From assembly GCF_000701425.1 (NCBI RefSeq), contig NZ_JNIW01000015.1, forward strand, positions 1-64,000: a stretch of DNA of 64,000 nt, written 5' to 3'. A model generated the notes under the pieces. It worked only from the letters and a program-made list of their open reading frames with translations, was not told the origin of the DNA and ran no database searches. Of this stretch, positions 1 through 9,143 are shown piece by piece; position 1 is the stretch's first letter, and every line of letters starts with the position of its first letter. The position numbers were made by a program, and so were the translations under genes. The DNA comes from Deinococcus frigens DSM 12807 (GTDB taxonomy: Bacteria; Deinococcota; Deinococci; Deinococcales; Deinococcaceae).

Positions 1-274
1 CACGCTCGATCTTCACCAACGCTGCATTCATGGCCTTCCACACGCCTGTTTTTGACCAAAGGTTGTGGTGGTAGTACACCGTTTCCCACTTGGGGAGGTC
101 GTGCGGCATCATTCGCCACTGGATTCCACCTCGCAGAACGTACCGAATCCCGTTGACGATTTCACGTCTGGGAACGGTTGTGCAGAAGGTGCTCTCGCCA
201 ATCGGCGGCAACAGTGGTTCAATGAGTTCCCACTGGGCATCCGTGAGGTCGCTGGGATAAAGCGGACGATCCAT
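1..274 (-). CDS. IS5-family transposase, N-terminal part
   Basis: Read on the minus strand from ATG at 274-272, this gives 91 uninterrupted codons before the window ends. The protein begins MDRPLYPSDLTDAQWELIEP, followed by a PPIG segment, PRREIVNGIRYVLRGG and QWRMMPHDLPKW, the N-terminal DUF4096-like domain of IS5-family (IS427-like) transposases. The DDE catalytic residues would lie further left and cannot be checked. No frameshift is visible in this part, so the copy may be intact. Confidence 0.85.
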   Translation of the reverse strand, partial: MDRPLYPSDLTDAQWELIEPLLPPIGESTFCTTVPRREIVNGIRYVLRGGIQWRMMPHDLPKWETVYYHHNLWSKTGVWKAMNAALVKIER

Positions 275-325
275 CAGGACAGCTTAGCAAATTCGCTATC
301 CCATAGGCTTCAAACAGCCTCTCAG
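1..325 (-). mobile_element. IS5-family insertion sequence, 5' end only
   Basis: The first ~325 bases are the start of an insertion sequence that continues left of the window. It holds the N-terminus of a DDE transposase read on the minus strand. The outer end probably lies near 297-324, where the sequence ctatcccataggcttcaaac followed by agcctctc resembles a terminal inverted repeat of the IS5/IS427 type. The other end and the target-site duplication are outside the window, so the exact boundary is inferred. Confidence 0.7.
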
Positions 326-404
326 GGTCCACGGCCCGACCTCCCCACTTGCCTGAACGGGAAGAGAGGAAGCCGTTTCGCTCCTGCTGTTCACGCGCTT
401 GCAC

Positions 405-410
405 TAGGCT
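405..410 (+). promoter_or_regulatory. -10 box of a likely leaderless promoter for the EamA gene
   Basis: TAGGCT fits TAnnnT and ends exactly 6 nt before the GTG start at 417, with no Shine-Dalgarno between. This spacing puts the transcription start at or next to the start codon. No convincing -35 is seen. Confidence 0.4.
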
Positions 411-416
411 CTTGAC

Positions 417-1376
417 GTGCCCCGCCCTCGCCCGTCCGCCCCCGCCTCGCTGAATCTGGCCCCGGCCCAGCCCAATCCGGCGGCCACCACGCTGGCCCCG
501 CTGCTGTTCGTCTTGCTGTGGAGTACCGGCTTTATCGGCACCAAGGGCGCGGCGCTGAATGCGGACCCCTTCGCCTTTCTCAGCGTGCGCTTCGTGCTGG
601 CGGCGCTGCTGATGGCCGGGCTGACGCTGGCGCTGCGCTCTCCCTGGCCGCGTGGACGGGCGCAGTGGACGCAGGCGGCGGTCAGCGGGCTGCTGCTGCA
701 CGCCGGGTATCTGGGGGCCGTCACCTACGGCATCGCGCAGCACCTGCCAGCGGGGGTGATGTCGGTGATTGTGGGCCTGCAACCGCTGCTGACCGGCCTG
801 CTGTCGGGGCCGCTGCTGGGCGAGAGCGTCAGCGCAAGGCAGTGGGCGGGCCTGGGCCTGGGCTTTGTGGGCGTGGTGCTGGTGGTGCTGGGCCGCGCAC
901 CGGGCAGCGGCGTCTACACCGCCCCGGCGTTGCTGGCGGCCCTCTTTGCGCTGCTGGCAACCACGCTCGGCACCCTGTATCAGCGGCGTTCGGGGGCCGA
1001 CATCCCGCTGCTGGGCGGCACCACCGGGCAGTACGCGGCCAGTGCCGTTGCCATGCTGATTCTGACTGCTCTTCACGGCGGCGCATATATCCACTGGAAC
1101 ACGGAATTTATCGTGTCGCTGGTGTGGTTAACGCTGGCGCTATCGGTGGGCGCGGTGTTGCTGCTGCTCACGCTGATTCGCCGGATGCCCGCCGCACGCG
1201 TGAGCAGCCTGTTTTATCTGGTGCCGCCGCTGGTGGTCATTGAGGCGTATTTCCTGTACGGCGAACGCCTGAGCGCCCTGGCCCTGGTGGGGCTGCTGGG
1301 CTGCGTGGGCGGCGTGCTGCTGGCGAGCGTGACGCCAGGGGTAAGGGGGGCGTTTGCGCGGAGGCGGGCGGGGTAA
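417..1376 (+). CDS. EamA/DMT-family transporter
   Basis: This 319-residue integral membrane protein has the size and alternating hydrophobic pattern of the drug/metabolite transporter superfamily: two EamA repeats of about five helices each. The first begins near residue 22 (LLFVLLWSTGFIGTKGAAL, typical of EamA starts) and the second near residue 160. It should act in the cytoplasmic membrane as an exporter of amino acids or other small metabolites; the substrate cannot be told. The GTG start is supported by the TAGGCT box 6 nt upstream. It converges on uvrB, with 81 bp between the stops. Confidence 0.85.
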   Translation: MPRPRPSAPASLNLAPAQPNPAATTLAPLLFVLLWSTGFIGTKGAALNADPFAFLSVRFVLAALLMAGLTLALRSPWPRGRAQWTQAAVSGLLLHAGYLGAVTYGIAQHLPAGVMSVIVGLQPLLTGLLSGPLLGESVSARQWAGLGLGFVGVVLVVLGRAPGSGVYTAPALLAALFALLATTLGTLYQRRSGADIPLLGGTTGQYAASAVAMLILTALHGGAYIHWNTEFIVSLVWLTLALSVGAVLLLLTLIRRMPAARVSSLFYLVPPLVVIEAYFLYGERLSALALVGLLGCVGGVLLASVTPGVRGAFARRRAG

Positions 1377-1457
1377 AGCCTCGTATTGACCCCCTACCAC
1401 GGGGAGAGTCGAAGACCTGCTGGCAGAGGGTGCCACGAGGGTGAGGGTGAGAGGTCG
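1377..1457. repeat. possible degenerate copy of a small dispersed repeat
   Basis: The 81-bp gap between two converging genes contains accacggggagag and a run of gagggtgagggtgagag. This resembles the inverse of the ccctcacccttccgccgc-type element at 7446-7520. The similarity is partial and judged by eye. Confidence 0.25.
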
Positions 1458-3473
<2,016 letters not shown>

Positions 3474-3606
3474 CGGGGAAACCTCCAAACGGGGCCAGAT
3501 GGGAAAACCAGGGCAGCAGCGGCAAGCGCCGAACGTATCCCCACAGTTTACGCCCCCAGCGTAAGAGGATGGTAGGCCAGATGGCGGAGAGAACCTCCAA
3601 GTTCTT

Positions 3607-3612
3607 TACTCT
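3607..3612 (+). promoter_or_regulatory. -10 box of a likely leaderless promoter for the phospholipase-like gene
   Basis: TACTCT fits TAnnnT and is followed by 6 nt and the ATG at 3619. The GAAGGG in between is too close to the ATG to serve as a normal ribosome-binding site. Confidence 0.4.
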
Positions 3613-3618
3613 GAAGGG

Positions 3619-4140
3619 ATGTCCGGCCTCACCCCCCTGCGAGTCTTCACTGTTCGCCCGCACCGTGCCGCCCCGTTGTGCAGGTCCGTCCTCCTTGTGG
3701 CCCTGCTGACAGGCTGTTACCCGGCGACCGTGGCAGCAGGTGACTTGCCGCCGGGCGGTCTGGCATATGTGGAATCGGTGGCCTGGGGCAGCGTCAGCAC
3801 TTACGAGGAGCAGCACGCCCAACACGTGGAAACAGATGATACTTTCCCCGGTGTGGACTGGTTTCGCAACGGCTGCGCGGACCGCTTGAGCCTGGGCTAC
3901 GCCGCAGAGTTCACCTTGGCCTGCAACCTGCATGACTTCGGATACCGCAACTTGCGCCTGCATGCCAGCACCCATACCGGTGCCAGCCGCAAAATGACCG
4001 ACGACGCGCTGTACGCCCACATGCGCGCCACCTGTGCACTCAGGGGTGCCGGGCAGCGCCGGGCCTGCGACTGGACGGCAGCCGCCCTGTACGGCTTTGT
4101 GAGGGTGTTCGGCGGCTTTTATTTCGGCGGAGTGTGGTGA
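3619..4140 (+). CDS. secreted prokaryotic phospholipase A2-like lipoprotein
   Basis: This 173-residue protein carries an N-terminal export signal with a lipobox-like LLTGC (~30-34). The mature part contains FRNGCADRLSLGY and ACNLHDFGYRN, the CxxHDxGYR signature in which His-Asp form the catalytic centre of prokaryotic secreted phospholipase A2. Paired cysteines (CADR, CNLH, CALR, CDWT) could form disulfides. It probably hydrolyses phospholipids at the cell surface or outside. A leaderless promoter precedes the ATG. Function rests on the motif; catalytic activity is inferred. Confidence 0.8.
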   Translation: MSGLTPLRVFTVRPHRAAPLCRSVLLVALLTGCYPATVAAGDLPPGGLAYVESVAWGSVSTYEEQHAQHVETDDTFPGVDWFRNGCADRLSLGYAAEFTLACNLHDFGYRNLRLHASTHTGASRKMTDDALYAHMRATCALRGAGQRRACDWTAAALYGFVRVFGGFYFGGVW

Positions 4141-4194
4141 TGTACGGGCGGTCCGCTGTGACCCCAGTTGATGTTTGCGGGCGGGATTTGACTG

Positions 4195-4521
4195 CTAGCT
4201 GAATGTGTCCAGTTCGAGCGCAAAGATGGCTGCCCGTTGTAATTCTTGAAGCCGAAATGGGGAGAGAGACGAGATCAACTCGCCCAGACTCTCCTTTGGA
4301 ACGGTCTGAATATTGTCCAGGCTGACCGCGCAGCGTTCCGGCACACCATCGAAAGATTCCAGAACGACTTGCGAGGCAATGTTGCGTACTCGTGTGGTCA
4401 GCGGCGCAACACTGACGTTGTTCAGGTGTGAAATGAGGGCGTCGCGCGTCAGGATGACCACAGGACGCCGCTTGTCCCCATCGCACCAGCAGATGTCGCC
4501 GCGCCGCCAGGCACGGACCAT
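4195..4521 (-). CDS. MazF/PemK-family toxin, probable endoribonuclease
   Basis: The 108-residue protein begins VRAWRRGDICWCDGD and continues RRPVVILTRD, the beta-barrel opening of MazF/PemK/Kid toxins (RRGDIWxxD...RPVVVLS), and later has SVAPLTTRVRN and VSLDNIQTVPK, also typical. MazF proteins cleave single-stranded mRNA at short motifs and stop growth until neutralised. The ATG at 4521 overlaps the antitoxin stop (TGATG), giving translational coupling; a GTG one codon earlier is possible. It lies just downstream of its antitoxin, as in mazEF. Cleavage specificity cannot be read. Confidence 0.88.
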   Translation of the reverse strand: MVRAWRRGDICWCDGDKRRPVVILTRDALISHLNNVSVAPLTTRVRNIASQVVLESFDGVPERCAVSLDNIQTVPKESLGELISSLSPFRLQELQRAAIFALELDTFS

Positions 4522-4742
4522 CACTCGCCCCAGGCGCGGCTGCCAGGCTGCCAGGCGTCGTCATCCGGCTGAGCCTGGAAGCTTCGTCGGTGCGCTTCTT
4601 CCAAGGCGGCGTTCTGACGGCGTTTGAGTTCGGCCTGCAACGCCAAACGAATGAAAGCACTTCGCGTTTCCTGACCCTCGCCTGCCGCACGATCCACCGC
4701 AGACAGCAACTCATCGTCAATGGTCATCTGCACGGTTTTCAT
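4521..4742 (-). CDS. ribbon-helix-helix antitoxin of the MazF-like toxin
   Basis: This 73-residue protein starts MKTVQMTIDDELLSAVDRAA and continues RSAFIRLALQAELKRR, a ribbon-helix-helix DNA-binding fold (one strand, two helices), with an acidic, probably disordered C-terminal tail (~50-73) suited to wrapping the toxin. It should repress its own operon and neutralise the MazF-like partner whose start overlaps its stop. The start codon lies inside an operator-like array of ATGTGG half-sites and is preceded by a leaderless-type -10 box rather than a Shine-Dalgarno sequence. Confidence 0.85.
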   Translation of the reverse strand: MKTVQMTIDDELLSAVDRAAGEGQETRSAFIRLALQAELKRRQNAALEEAHRRSFQAQPDDDAWQPGSRAWGE

Positions 4743-4770
4743 GTGGATAAATTACCACATAGAGATGTGG
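4741..4770 (-). promoter_or_regulatory. operator with three ATGTGG/CCACAT half-sites and leaderless promoter of the MazEF-like operon
   Basis: ATGTGG at 4741-4746, CCACAT at 4755-4760 and ATGTGG at 4765-4770 alternate in orientation, making two inverted pairs with 8- and 4-bp spacers. The first overlaps the antitoxin start codon. On the minus strand the -10 hexamer TAATTT (4754-4749) sits between half-sites, 6 nt before the ATG. The layout suggests autorepression by the ribbon-helix-helix antitoxin, blocking RNA polymerase directly. Confidence 0.6.
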
Positions 4771-4839
4771 ATAGATAGCGTGTAGATGGTAGAGAGCCTT
4801 GCCGCTCTCCACCACCTGCACGGGTTTAAAACTTCAGAT

Positions 4840-5103
4840 TCAGACGGTCAGGGTATGTGTCCAACGTGGCAGACCATTGTTTACCAGAAAGCCCACGAGG
4901 TCAGTGCTCCCACAAAATTTTTGTCGGCCATATTCGGTAAAAGCCAGCGCCGACTTGTCAACGCGCAGATTCTGAGCGCGGGCTGCGGCGACAAGTTGAG
5001 TGAGCAAAACACTGCGGGCGCTGTCATTATGGCCCGTGGATTCGGCGTCGCAGATAAGGCAACTCTGCCCCTGAATATTGATGTGAGCGATATTGATTTG
5101 CAT
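4840..5103 (-). CDS. hypothetical protein, 87 aa
   Basis: I do not recognise this protein. The ATG at 5103 has a good ribbon of Shine-Dalgarno sequence (AAGGAG, 5-nt spacer), which favours it over an upstream in-frame start at 5151. The product is mixed alpha/beta in appearance, begins MQINIAHINIQGQSCLICDA and ends in a segment GFLVNNGLPRWTHTLTV that looks like a conserved domain end. Three cysteines are present. Base composition is more AT-rich than the flanking housekeeping genes. It stands alone between the toxin-antitoxin pair and the nuclease operon. Confidence 0.6.
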   Translation of the reverse strand: MQINIAHINIQGQSCLICDAESTGHNDSARSVLLTQLVAAARAQNLRVDKSALAFTEYGRQKFCGSTDLVGFLVNNGLPRWTHTLTV

Positions 5104-5231
5104 TTGTTCTCCTTGACCCGTACTGGGAGGCAATCTGACGGCAGCACTCATTTACGACGTGCTAGAAAGGTTTTTTCTAAGTTGGGCCGGGATAGACCAG
5201 GCATTAGAATCAGTCCATCCCAGTAGCGTGC

Positions 5232-6035
5232 TTAGTCGGCGGCGGCCTCGTCCAGCCCCATGCAGCGGCGGTAGTGATCGCACCAGTTGCAGTGGTTCCC
5301 AGTGTGCTTGGGCCACTCAGTTTCCACAAAATGATGCTGGCCCAACGCCACGAGCTTGCCCAGATCGGCGTCCACATTGTCCGTGTCGTATTCCAGCAGC
5401 GTATCGCCCGCCGGATACACTTCGTAGGCGCGAACCGTCTGGCCCGGATGGGCCTCACGCATGGCTGCCACGTACAGCGCCAGGGCCAGCGGACTGGTGA
5501 CCTCGTAGCTTTCGGGGACTTTGCCCGTTTTAATATCCACCACCCATAGTTCGCCGTTCACGCGAAGGAGCAGGTCAATCCGGCCCGTGGCACGCACCTT
5601 ACCCGCCGGGTGATCCAGGTCAAGGCACACCCACTCCTCGGCGCTGACCACGCCGCCCGGAAACACCTTGCCCTCTGCGAACAGCAAAAACCCTCCCAGG
5701 CATTCCAGCAGCTCGGACAGCCAGCGGTCTACGCGCTCTGCCAGCGTCTCGCTCTGACCGCTCTGTTCTTCCCCGCTGGGCAGCTTGCTCAGGTGAGAAC
5801 GCAGCATCGGCACCAGCTCATCCATATCGGGCCAGTTGCCGCCCACCTGAAACTTGCGGGCCGCATCGCGCACGGTGCTGTGGAGTGCCTGACCCTTGTG
5901 CAGATTCTCGTTGAATTCGCTTTCCACATAGAAGTGGCTCAGCAGCTCCTTGTGGGGGCAAAGCTGGTATGTCTCGGCCACCGAGGGACTCATGGGGGCA
6001 AACGGCGCGGCCATCAACATGGGCAGGGCGCTCAC
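5232..6035 (-). CDS. PD-(D/E)XK nuclease with Cas4/AddB-like Fe-S cysteines
   Basis: A 267-residue RecB-family nuclease. Motifs in order: Cys26 (YQLCPHK), the conserved His of HKGQALHSTVRD (~47-58), the metal-binding GRIDLLL (~175), VVDIKTGK (~192-199, D...K of PD-(D/E)XK), and a C-terminal CNWCDHYRRC. Cys26 plus the three C-terminal cysteines have the spacing that binds a [4Fe-4S] cluster in Cas4 and AddB nucleases. It should process DNA ends. It overlaps the stop of the upstream OB-fold-like gene by 4 bp (ATGA), so the two are co-translated. No cas or add genes are nearby, so its pathway is unknown. Confidence 0.82.
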   Translation of the reverse strand: MSALPMLMAAPFAPMSPSVAETYQLCPHKELLSHFYVESEFNENLHKGQALHSTVRDAARKFQVGGNWPDMDELVPMLRSHLSKLPSGEEQSGQSETLAERVDRWLSELLECLGGFLLFAEGKVFPGGVVSAEEWVCLDLDHPAGKVRATGRIDLLLRVNGELWVVDIKTGKVPESYEVTSPLALALYVAAMREAHPGQTVRAYEVYPAGDTLLEYDTDNVDADLGKLVALGQHHFVETEWPKHTGNHCNWCDHYRRCMGLDEAAAD

Positions 6036-6412
6036 AGCGAACGGCCTTCCAACGCGGTCACGTTGGCGTAAATCGCGTTGCGGTAGGCGCGGTGCGAGAT
6101 GGTGGCGCGAACCCGGCGGCCCCGCAGGCCCATCAGACGTTCGGGGGTCAGGTCACGCAGGTTCAGCACCGCTTCTTTCAGCGCGGTCAATGCGCCCACG
6201 ATGCCGCCCTTGAACTCCGGCGTCATGCTGCTGGCGGTCAGGCCGCTGTCGGCAGCGAAGGTCAGGTGCAACGCCGCGTACTTGTCGCCAAAGCGATTGC
6301 GGTGGAGCTTGAGGATGGAGTTAACGATGGTCAGCTCGTGGACGCCTTCGGGAATGCGGGTGGTGCGGTCATCCGGGGCGCGGGTGACCGTGATGGCAGA
6401 GATTTTATTCAT
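6032..6412 (-). CDS. small OB-fold-like protein, possible ssDNA-binding partner of the nuclease
   Basis: The 126-residue product (ATG at 6412; AGGTG about 8 nt upstream) was not recognised with certainty. The pattern VHELTIVNSILKL...DKYAALHLTF, then a helix and LMGLRGRRVRATISHRAY with NAIYANVTAL resembles the layout of DUF669-type OB-fold ssDNA-binding proteins of phage recombination modules: a strand pair, a helix, then GKxVxVxIxHRxYNGxxYxNV. It overlaps the downstream Fe-S nuclease gene by 4 bp. The inference is a two-protein DNA-processing unit. Sequence similarity to known SSBs is weak. Confidence 0.55.
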   Translation of the reverse strand: MNKISAITVTRAPDDRTTRIPEGVHELTIVNSILKLHRNRFGDKYAALHLTFAADSGLTASSMTPEFKGGIVGALTALKEAVLNLRDLTPERLMGLRGRRVRATISHRAYRNAIYANVTALEGRSL

Positions 6413-6775
6413 AGAGAACACCTGTCAGAGGCGGCGTGAAAATGTGATCACGCCTTCCCAAGTTCCCTGCTCACATGTTAAGCTGGCGGTATCTGACGTC
6501 GCGTGCGAAAGCATGTGAAGCAAAGAGGCCTGGGGCGAGAAGCTACCGGGTCTTTTTGTGTTTGTGTTGGCCCACCCGGCGAGGCCGCTGGGGTATCCGA
6601 ATAAAACCACTCTCCTGACTACCGGATGCTCCGGGGTGGCATCAGTTTATAATTACAAATGGAGTGGCGTCAAGCGAAATATGCAAAAGTCTGAACCGAG
6701 TCCAATCCTTTCTCCACGCTCAGTAGGATCATTACTTCTGAAGTAAGCAGGCTACTCTATGCTAAAATCTGGCGC
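6413..6775. other. divergent intergenic region of the nuclease pair and the restriction locus
   Basis: About 360 bp without a supported gene. The left part should hold the minus-strand promoter of the nuclease operon; it includes tgtgatcacg at 6443-6452. The right part (about 6640-6770) is markedly AT-rich and carries the promoter and palindrome of the restriction locus described separately. No RNA gene is recognised. Confidence 0.6.
6732..6768 (+). promoter_or_regulatory. palindrome and -10 box of the restriction-modification locus promoter
   Basis: TTACTTC-T-GAAGTAA (6732-6746) is a perfect 15-bp palindrome. TAAAAT at 6763-6768 is a strong -10 match; the -35 position (17 nt upstream) falls in the right arm of the palindrome, so a protein bound there would block the promoter. 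The -10 ends 7 nt before the ATG at 6776, consistent with a leaderless transcript that begins with a small leader ORF. Confidence 0.5.
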
Positions 6776-6823
6776 ATGGGCGTTTTCTGGAAAACTTTAG
6801 CATGTCGCCGGGGCAGCGGATGA
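6776..6823 (+). CDS. possible 15-residue leader peptide of the restriction locus
   Basis: ATG at 6776, 7 nt after the -10 box TAAAAT, opens a reading frame for MGVFWKTLACRRGSG. Its TGA stop overlaps the ATG at 6820 of the half-size HsdS gene as ATGA. This gives a leaderless, translationally coupled start for a gene that lacks a clear Shine-Dalgarno sequence. It is too short to be judged by composition; the support is positional only. Confidence 0.4.
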   Translation: MGVFWKTLACRRGSG

Positions 6824-7422
6824 ACGCCGTCCCACTCGGCAAACTGGGCGAGTTGATGCAGGGTTTGCCGCACCGCTTCACGCCCTCGCGTGGGCAGGAG
6901 CAAGCGGACGGCCCCGCTTTTCACCTGCTGAGCATCGGGGACATCGCGGGGCTGGCGCTCAGGCCACCAGACAGCCAGCCTGTGCATCTGCCCCACGGCA
7001 CGCCCGTAAACAAATACGCGCTGCGAGAAGGCGACGTGCTGATGACCATTCGTACCCGGCCTTTCCGGGCGGCGGTGGTATTGAACGACAGCATGCCGAT
7101 GATGCCCACGCAGAATCTGGCGGTGTTGCGGCCCCGTTCCAGTGACCTGCACGGCCCGTATCTGGCCGCATACCTGAACACGCCCGAAGCTCAGGCCGTG
7201 CTGGACGGGCAATATACCCAGAGCGCCGCCACGCCGCTGCTCAAGCTGTCCACGCTGAGCGAGATTCCCATTCCGCTGCCGCCGCTGGAGTTGCAAAGAC
7301 GAATTGCTGAACTGGCGCTTGGCTTTGAAGACGAGGAACGCGCCGCCTGGTCTGCTCTGGACGAGCGGCGTGTGCTGGTGCAGCAGAGTATTTCTCAGGC
7401 TATTCGTGGGGGGTTGGAGTGA
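6820..7422 (+). CDS. half-size type I restriction specificity subunit (HsdS-like)
   Basis: The 200-residue protein contains one target-recognition domain followed by one conserved helical region: GDVLMTIRTRPFRAAVVL and later LSEIPIPLPPLELQRRIAEL, the typical HsdS junction before the long spacer helix. Full HsdS proteins carry two such units (~400 aa), so this is half a subunit, able in principle to dimerise as truncated HsdS proteins do. Start chosen at ATG 6820 because it overlaps the leader peptide stop; ATG 6802 in the same frame is the alternative. It precedes hsdM by 134 bp. Confidence 0.75.
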   Translation: MNAVPLGKLGELMQGLPHRFTPSRGQEQADGPAFHLLSIGDIAGLALRPPDSQPVHLPHGTPVNKYALREGDVLMTIRTRPFRAAVVLNDSMPMMPTQNLAVLRPRSSDLHGPYLAAYLNTPEAQAVLDGQYTQSAATPLLKLSTLSEIPIPLPPLELQRRIAELALGFEDEERAAWSALDERRVLVQQSISQAIRGGLE

Positions 7423-7439
7423 ATCTAACTTATTGGCGG

Positions 7440-7520
7440 GTTCGTTGGCCCCGACGCCCCCTCACCCTTCCGCCGCTTCGCGGCTCCCTCTCTCTCCCAC
7501 AAGGGTAGAGGGGAAAACGC
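7440..7520. repeat. small dispersed repeat with inverted symmetry
   Basis: The gap before hsdM holds ccctcacccttccgccgctt, cgcggctccctctctctccc and acaagggtagagggg. The ends pair (cccctc / gaggggg-like) and an inner gccgcttcgcggc forms a small hairpin. This kind of element is scattered through high-GC genomes; similar pieces occur at 1403-1450 and 63680-63722 in this window. Confidence 0.45.
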
Positions 7521-7556
7521 CACAGAATCCACATTTTCAGCAACCAAGAGGCTCCC

Positions 7557-9143
7557 ATGAACAAATCCAGCGCCAGCAGCAAGACCGCCATCAACAAAGC
7601 CACCGAGGCTCCACGCAAACTTGACCGCGAGACGCTGGAGCGGGAGCTGTGGAAGGCCGCCGACATTCTGCGCGGCAGCATTGACAGCAGCGATTACAAG
7701 AATTACATCTTTGCGCTGCTGTTTCTCAAGCGCATGAGTGACCGTTTTGAGGAAGAGGCGCAGGACATCTTGCAGGACACTGGAGACCGCGCCCTGGCCT
7801 ACGACGATCCCGACGAACACCGCTTTTACGTTCCCGAAAATGCCCGCTGGGAACATCTGATGACCGTCAGCGAGGGGCTGGGCGTGGCGCTGAACGTGGC
7901 GACGCACGCGCTTGCCAACACCAACAAGACGCTGGAAGGCGTGCTGGACATCGTGGATTTTGCCGATGAGCGCAGGTTGGGTGGGCAGGCCAACATCAAC
8001 ACCATTCTGAGAAAGCTGGTGCAGCACTTTGACCGGATTCCGCTGGGCAACGACAGCTTTGGCGAGCCGGATTTGCTGGGCCGCGCCTATGAATACCTGA
8101 TTGAAAAGTTTGCCGACGACGCGGGCAAGAAGGGCGGCGAGTTCTACACGCCCAAAACGGTGGTGGAATTGCTGGTGTCTTTGCTGGAGCCGCAGCAGGG
8201 CATGCGCGTCAGCGATCCGGCGTGTGGCAGCGGCGGCATCCTGATTGAAGCGGCGCAGCATGTGGAGCAGGACGTGTATGGAAAGGCCGGGCGTCCGCGT
8301 AATGTCCCGCTGGATCTGGCACTGTACGGGCAGGAAAAGAACGTGAACACCTGGGCCATTGCCAAGATGAACATGCTGCTGCACGATTACCCCGAAGCCG
8401 ACATTCGCCACGGCGACACCTTTGCAGACCCGATGCCCGATGTGGACGGCAAAAGCGCCCTGATGCTGTTTGACATCGTGGCGGCCAATCCACCGTTCAG
8501 CCTCAAGCAGTGGACGCCGGACCGGTGGGAGGGCCGTGACCCCTTCCGCCGCTTTACGCACGGCACGCCGCCCGCCAGCAAGGGCGATTACGCCTTTATT
8601 CAGCACATGCTCGCCACGCTGCGGGACGGGGGCCGCGCCGGGATTATCACCGCGCACGGCGTTTTGTTTCGCGGCGGCGAGGAAGAACGCATTCGCCGCA
8701 GCATTCTGGAAGATGACCAGTTAGAGGCCGTGATTGGCCTGCCCGCCAACCTGTTTTACGGCACGGGCATTCCCGCCGCCATTTTGCTGTTCAACCGTGC
8801 CAAACCTGCCGAACGCCAAAACCGCGTGCTGTTCATGGACGCCAGCAAGGACTTTTTGCCGGGCAAGAAGCAGAACAAGTTGCAGCCGGGGCATATTGCC
8901 CGCACCGTCGCCGCCTTCAAAAGTTATGAAGATGTGGAGGGCTACAGCCGCGTGGTGACGCTGGACGAGATCGCGGGCAACGACTGGAACCTGAACCTGA
9001 GCCGTTACGTGTCTGCCGCCGCCGTGACCGAGGCCATAGATTTGCACGCCACCCTGAAGCGCCTGCAAGAGCTGGAGGGGCAACGCGACGAGGCGCGGGC
9101 GAAAGTGAATGGGTATCTGAAAGCGTTGGGGATTGAAGTATGA
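7557..9143 (+). CDS. hsdM: type I restriction-modification system methyltransferase subunit
   Basis: HsdM (528 aa) transfers a methyl group from S-adenosylmethionine to adenine N6 as M2S, and is part of the R2M2S restriction complex. An N-terminal helical HsdM domain (~25-150, with WKAADILRGSIDSSDYKNYI) is followed by GGEFYTPKTVVELLVSLL, the SAM-binding SDPACGSGGILI (~220) and the catalytic AANPPFSL (~310). AAGAGG lies before the ATG. It overlaps hsdS by 4 bp (ATGA). All catalytic motifs are intact. Confidence 0.95.
   Translation: MNKSSASSKTAINKATEAPRKLDRETLERELWKAADILRGSIDSSDYKNYIFALLFLKRMSDRFEEEAQDILQDTGDRALAYDDPDEHRFYVPENARWEHLMTVSEGLGVALNVATHALANTNKTLEGVLDIVDFADERRLGGQANINTILRKLVQHFDRIPLGNDSFGEPDLLGRAYEYLIEKFADDAGKKGGEFYTPKTVVELLVSLLEPQQGMRVSDPACGSGGILIEAAQHVEQDVYGKAGRPRNVPLDLALYGQEKNVNTWAIAKMNMLLHDYPEADIRHGDTFADPMPDVDGKSALMLFDIVAANPPFSLKQWTPDRWEGRDPFRRFTHGTPPASKGDYAFIQHMLATLRDGGRAGIITAHGVLFRGGEEERIRRSILEDDQLEAVIGLPANLFYGTGIPAAILLFNRAKPAERQNRVLFMDASKDFLPGKKQNKLQPGHIARTVAAFKSYEDVEGYSRVVTLDEIAGNDWNLNLSRYVSAAAVTEAIDLHATLKRLQELEGQRDEARAKVNGYLKALGIEV

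Noticed and set aside
3474..3488. Longer UvrB start at the TTG at 3488
   Set aside because: The TTG lies in the GGAGG ribosome-binding site that serves the ATG at 3473.
4881..5147. 88-aa minus-strand ORF overlapping the 87-aa gene
   Set aside because: It lacks a ribosome-binding site and its composition is that of a shadow frame of the better-supported 4840-5103 gene.
6443..6452. CRP-like site tgtgatcacg upstream of the nuclease pair
   Set aside because: The half-sites lack the 6-bp spacer of TGTGA-N6-TCACA, so it is only a short palindrome.
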